Assembly: GCF_002845275.2 (NCBI RefSeq)
Contig: NZ_CP088149.1
Span: 4,708,501-4,772,500 of the forward strand
Source of the DNA: Pseudomonas sp. S06B 330
GTDB lineage: Bacteria; Pseudomonadota; Gammaproteobacteria; Pseudomonadales; Pseudomonadaceae
DNA: 64,000 nt
Direction of reading: 5' to 3'
The translations under genes were made by a program, and so were the position numbers. Shown in pieces: positions 61,621-64,000 of the stretch; position 1 is the stretch's first letter; each line of letters opens with the position of its first letter. The notes beneath the pieces were generated by a model. That model made no database searches. It was not told where the DNA came from and saw only the letters and a program-made list of their open reading frames with translations.

Positions 61621-62226
61621 TCAACGGGCCGACAACGGTTGCCAACAGGGGATTTCAAATTGCTTGAGCAGCTCAGCGGTTTCATTTAGCGGCAAGCCAA
61701 CCACTGCGGAGTAGCTGCCTTCAATGCGCTCCACAAACACCGCCCCCAAACCTTGAATGGCATAGGCGCCGGCTTTGTCCAGCGGCTCACCGCTGGCCCA
61801 GTAGGCTTGAGCTTCCTCGGTTGAAATCTGCCGAAAGCGCACCTGGCTGGCAACACAGACGCTGACACAACGCTGCTGATCAGCGACGGCAACGGCCGTG
61901 AGCACCTGATGCTCACGGCCAGACAGCGCGGCCAGCATGGCCAGGGCATCATCGCGATCAATGGGTTTACCCAGGATTTGCCCATCGAGCACCACGGCGG
62001 TGTCGGCGCCCAGCACCGCCAGGGCGGCCTGCGCATCAATGGGCATGAGTGCGGCCAGGCCAGCATTGGCCTTGGCCCGTGCCAAGCGTTCGACGTAAGC
62101 CTGTGCGGCCTCACCGGGCAGCGGGCTTTCGTCGACCGCAGCGCTGAGGCTGGTGAAGGGAATGCCGATCTGAGTCAGCAATTCCCGTCGGCGGGGTGAA
62201 CCAGAGGCCAGGTACAGCGGGGTCAT
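61621..62226 (-). CDS. maf: Maf/YhdE nucleotide pyrophosphatase
   Basis: Maf proteins hydrolyse nucleoside triphosphates; the YhdE branch prefers dTTP and UTP. The 201-residue protein has [17 protein letters not shown] near the start, [19 protein letters not shown], and [12 protein letters not shown] with the catalytic aspartate. The place between mreD and rng is the classic site for this gene. 81 bp separate it from rng and 34 bp from mreD. Confidence 0.95.
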   Translation of the reverse strand: MTPLYLASGSPRRRELLTQIGIPFTSLSAAVDESPLPGEAAQAYVERLARAKANAGLAALMPIDAQAALAVLGADTAVVLDGQILGKPIDRDDALAMLAALSGREHQVLTAVAVADQQRCVSVCVASQVRFRQISTEEAQAYWASGEPLDKAGAYAIQGLGAVFVERIEGSYSAVVGLPLNETAELLKQFEIPCWQPLSAR

Positions 62227-62260
62227 CGTGACTTCTCCCTGTCGACGTCGAAACGCAGGC

Positions 62261-62749
62261 TTAGTTGATGCTCAGACGCAAACGCAGTCCACGCAGGGCG
62301 AAGCTGATCCACGGCCAGAGCAAGGCGCTGATGACGGCCGACCAGATCAGCGCCAGGGTTGGCAGCCGATTACCGGTCAGCGCACTCAACCACAGCTGTA
62401 CCAACTGTGCCAAACCGAAGACCACCAGAATCACCAGACTTTGCTGCCACATCGGGAACATCCGCAGGCGCTGCTGCAAGGTCAGCACCAGGAACGTGAT
62501 CAGCGTCAGCACCAAGGCATTCTGCCCCAGCAATGTGCCGTACAGCACATCCTCGGCAAGGCCGAGGATAAAGGCTGTGGTCATGCCGATCTTATGCGGC
62601 AGGGCCAAGGTCCAGAAAGCCAGCAGCAAGGCCAGCCACATGGGCCGGAATACTTCCATGAACTGCGGCAACGGCGAAACGCTGAGCAGTAGACCAATCA
62701 CGAATGTCAGCCAGACGACCCAGCCGTTTCGGCTGCGAGTACTCACCAT
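62261..62749 (-). CDS. mreD: Rod shape-determining protein MreD
   Basis: MreD is an inner-membrane part of the elongasome that keeps rod shape. The 162-residue protein has about five hydrophobic helices and the family regions [23 protein letters not shown] and [17 protein letters not shown]. Its ATG overlaps the mreC stop region by one base, so the two are coupled. It is followed by maf. Confidence 0.95.
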   Translation of the reverse strand: MVSTRSRNGWVVWLTFVIGLLLSVSPLPQFMEVFRPMWLALLLAFWTLALPHKIGMTTAFILGLAEDVLYGTLLGQNALVLTLITFLVLTLQQRLRMFPMWQQSLVILVVFGLAQLVQLWLSALTGNRLPTLALIWSAVISALLWPWISFALRGLRLRLSIN

Positions 62750-63819
62750 CAGTGTCTCTCCCGGGAAGGGGGCGCGGCAGCAGCCGGGGTCGCCGAGGGG
62801 GCAGCCGGTGCAGCGGCGGGCGGTGCGGCAGGCGCTTGAGCAGGACTTTGCGGTGTCACCGGAGCAGCACCGGCCGCTGGCGTGGGGCCAACTGCAGGTG
62901 CACCCACCTGAGCCGCCTCAGCAGTGCTGCCCGGCAAGCCCTGACGATCAGCAGCTTCCTGCGCCATGGCCGCATCGGTGGCACGTTGCTCGGGCGTGCG
63001 GCTGTCGGTAAACACCAGCAACAGGTAGCGGCTGCGATTGAGTGCGGCCGTCGGAATCGCCCGGACAATAGCAAACGGCTGACCGGAGTCGTGAATCACT
63101 TCTTTTACCGTGGCTACCGGATAACCGGCCGGAAAGCGCTGCCCCAGGCCCGAACTGACCAACAGGTCGCCTTCCTTGATGTCGGCGGTATCGGCAACAT
63201 GACGCAGTTCCAGGCGCTCGGGATTACCGGTACCGCTGGCAATCGCCCGCAAGCCGTTACGGTTAACCTGCACCGGAATGCTGTGGGTGGTGTCAGTCAG
63301 CAACAAGACCCGCGCGGTGTAAGGCATCAACTCGACCACCTGGCCCATCAGGCCGCGGGCATCGAGCACCGGCTGGCCGAGGACCACGCCATCGCGCTCG
63401 CCCTTGTTGATCAGGATGCGATGGGTGAACGGATTGGGGTCAACACCGATGAGTTCGGCCACCTCGACCTTCTCATTGACCAATGCCGACGAATTGAGCA
63501 GCTCGCGCAGGCGCACGTTTTGCTCGGTCAGGGCGGCAAGCTTCTGCACGCGGCCTTGCATCAGCAACGCTTCGGTCTTGAGTTTTTCGTTCTCGGCGAT
63601 CAGCTCGGTACGACTGCCAAACTGGCTGGCGATGCCCTGCCACAGCTTCTGCGGCAAGTCGGTGACTTGATAGGACTCCATCAGCACCAGCCCCATCTGG
63701 CTGCGTACCGGTTTGAGCAGGGGAAAGCGCGCATCAACCACCATGAGGGTGATCGACAGTACAACCAGCACGAGCAGGCGCACGCCCAGCGAAGGGCCCT
63801 TGGCGAAAAGCGGTTTAAT
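62749..63819 (-). CDS. mreC: Rod shape-determining protein MreC (possible ATT start)
   Basis: MreC is a bitopic elongasome protein: cytoplasmic tip, one membrane helix, periplasmic coiled coil (SRTELIAENEKLKTEALLMQGRVQKLAAL region) and two beta-barrels (about 130-280). The last 75 residues are Ala/Pro-rich and probably disordered. The only conventional start (GTG, 63783) lies directly at the membrane helix. Reading back in frame gives KPLFAKGPSLG after an ATT at 63819, which has AGGAG 6 nt upstream, so I propose ATT as start (356 residues). The gene identity is secure; the start is not. Confidence 0.93.
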   Translation of the reverse strand: MKPLFAKGPSLGVRLLVLVVLSITLMVVDARFPLLKPVRSQMGLVLMESYQVTDLPQKLWQGIASQFGSRTELIAENEKLKTEALLMQGRVQKLAALTEQNVRLRELLNSSALVNEKVEVAELIGVDPNPFTHRILINKGERDGVVLGQPVLDARGLMGQVVELMPYTARVLLLTDTTHSIPVQVNRNGLRAIASGTGNPERLELRHVADTADIKEGDLLVSSGLGQRFPAGYPVATVKEVIHDSGQPFAIVRAIPTAALNRSRYLLLVFTDSRTPEQRATDAAMAQEAADRQGLPGSTAEAAQVGAPAVGPTPAAGAAPVTPQSPAQAPAAPPAAAPAAPSATPAAAAPPSRERH

Positions 63820-63927
63820 AGGCCGCTCCTCGTGGACGACGATTCAAGAGGTCATTCATACGGCAACGCACCGGCCTGCTTGTGGATTGACGGAAAATGA
63901 CGCCCACACGGACGTCAGCCCAGTACA

Positions 63928-63956
63928 TACAGGTAGCACTGTGGGCACTACCTGTA
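63928..63956 (-). terminator. Hairpin between mreB and mreC
   Basis: TACAGGTAG pairs perfectly with CTACCTGTA around an 11-nt loop. No T tract follows on the minus strand. It may be an attenuator or processing site between mreB and mreC. Confidence 0.5.
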
Positions 63957-63985
63957 AACCGGGCGGCATGTTTGCTACTGCCAGC

Positions 63986-64000
63986 TTACTCGCTGGAGAG
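63986..64000 (-). CDS. mreB: Probable last codons of mreB, partial
   Basis: On the minus strand the window edge reads CTC TCC AGC GAG TAA, giving LSSE and a stop. E. coli MreB ends in a similar acidic tail and mreB is expected upstream of mreC. The evidence is positional only, and four codons cannot prove it. Confidence 0.35.
   Translation of the reverse strand, partial: LSSE

Overview
This 64 kb window is a chromosome segment from a Pseudomonas, most likely of the P. putida group. The evidence is consistently GC-rich coding sequence, many copies of the Pseudomonas REP/REPIN repeat (GTGGGAGC... paired with ...GCTCCCAC), and a core gene order I recognise from Pseudomonas genomes (arcDABC; gcvHP-sdaA-gcvT; lptGF/pepA-holC-valS; hisCDG-murA-ibaG-mla/kds-lpt-rpoN-hpf-ptsN-rapZ-ptsO; sodA-orfX-fumC-fagA-pmbA/yjgA/tldD; yhdP-rng-maf-mreDC). 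I see no tRNA, rRNA, CRISPR array or prophage. Nearly all of the DNA is explained by conserved housekeeping genes, and I do not see a large undescribed system. The interesting material is in the regulatory and repetitive DNA.

Layout. 1-6012: arginine deiminase pathway (arcDABC) with a second, divergent ArcD-like antiporter cut by the left edge and an ANR-type box upstream of arcD. 6035-15685: a DUF5064 protein, a TyrR-like sigma-54 activator that I identify as GcsR, the glutamate symporter GltS, and the gcvH-gcvP-sdaA-gcvT operon that degrades glycine and serine. The operon has a sigma-54 promoter and three 18-bp GcsR-like sites. 15779-25794: a cold-shock gene with a long leader, an RDD membrane protein, lptF-lptG, pepA, holC, valS and rlmF. 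25801-27825: a large nested inverted repeat carrying an IS3-family insertion in its right arm, between the convergent genes rlmF and hupN. 27883-32539: HU protein, nucleoid protein NdpA/YejK, a GIY-YIG protein, an NTF2-like protein and a GntR-MFS pair. 32676-40603 (minus strand): hisC-hisD-hisG-murA-ibaG and the phospholipid transport operon mlaFEDCB. 40849-47855 (plus strand): kdsD-kdsC-lptC-lptA-lptB-rpoN-hpf-ptsN-rapZ-ptsO, joining LPS synthesis and export with sigma-54 and the nitrogen PTS. 47874-51694 (minus strand): the Fur-regulated fagA-fumC-orfX-sodA-ZIP operon. 51860-64000: pmbA and tldD around yjgA, then nitrilase, yhdP, rng, maf, mreD and mreC, with the likely last codons of mreB at the edge.

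How the genes work together. RpoN, encoded at 44349-45842, is the sigma factor required by GcsR for the gcv promoter, so activator, sigma factor and target all lie in this window. KdsD/C make the Kdo precursor, while LptF/G (16951-19120) and LptB/C/A form the inner-membrane and periplasmic parts of the LPS export machine; MlaFEDCB maintains outer-membrane lipid asymmetry. The Fur operon swaps iron enzymes for iron-free ones (class II fumarase, Mn superoxide dismutase) when iron is scarce. Start codons were chosen by Shine-Dalgarno position and family N-termini. Family names and the comparisons with P. aeruginosa and P. putida are from memory, not from a search.
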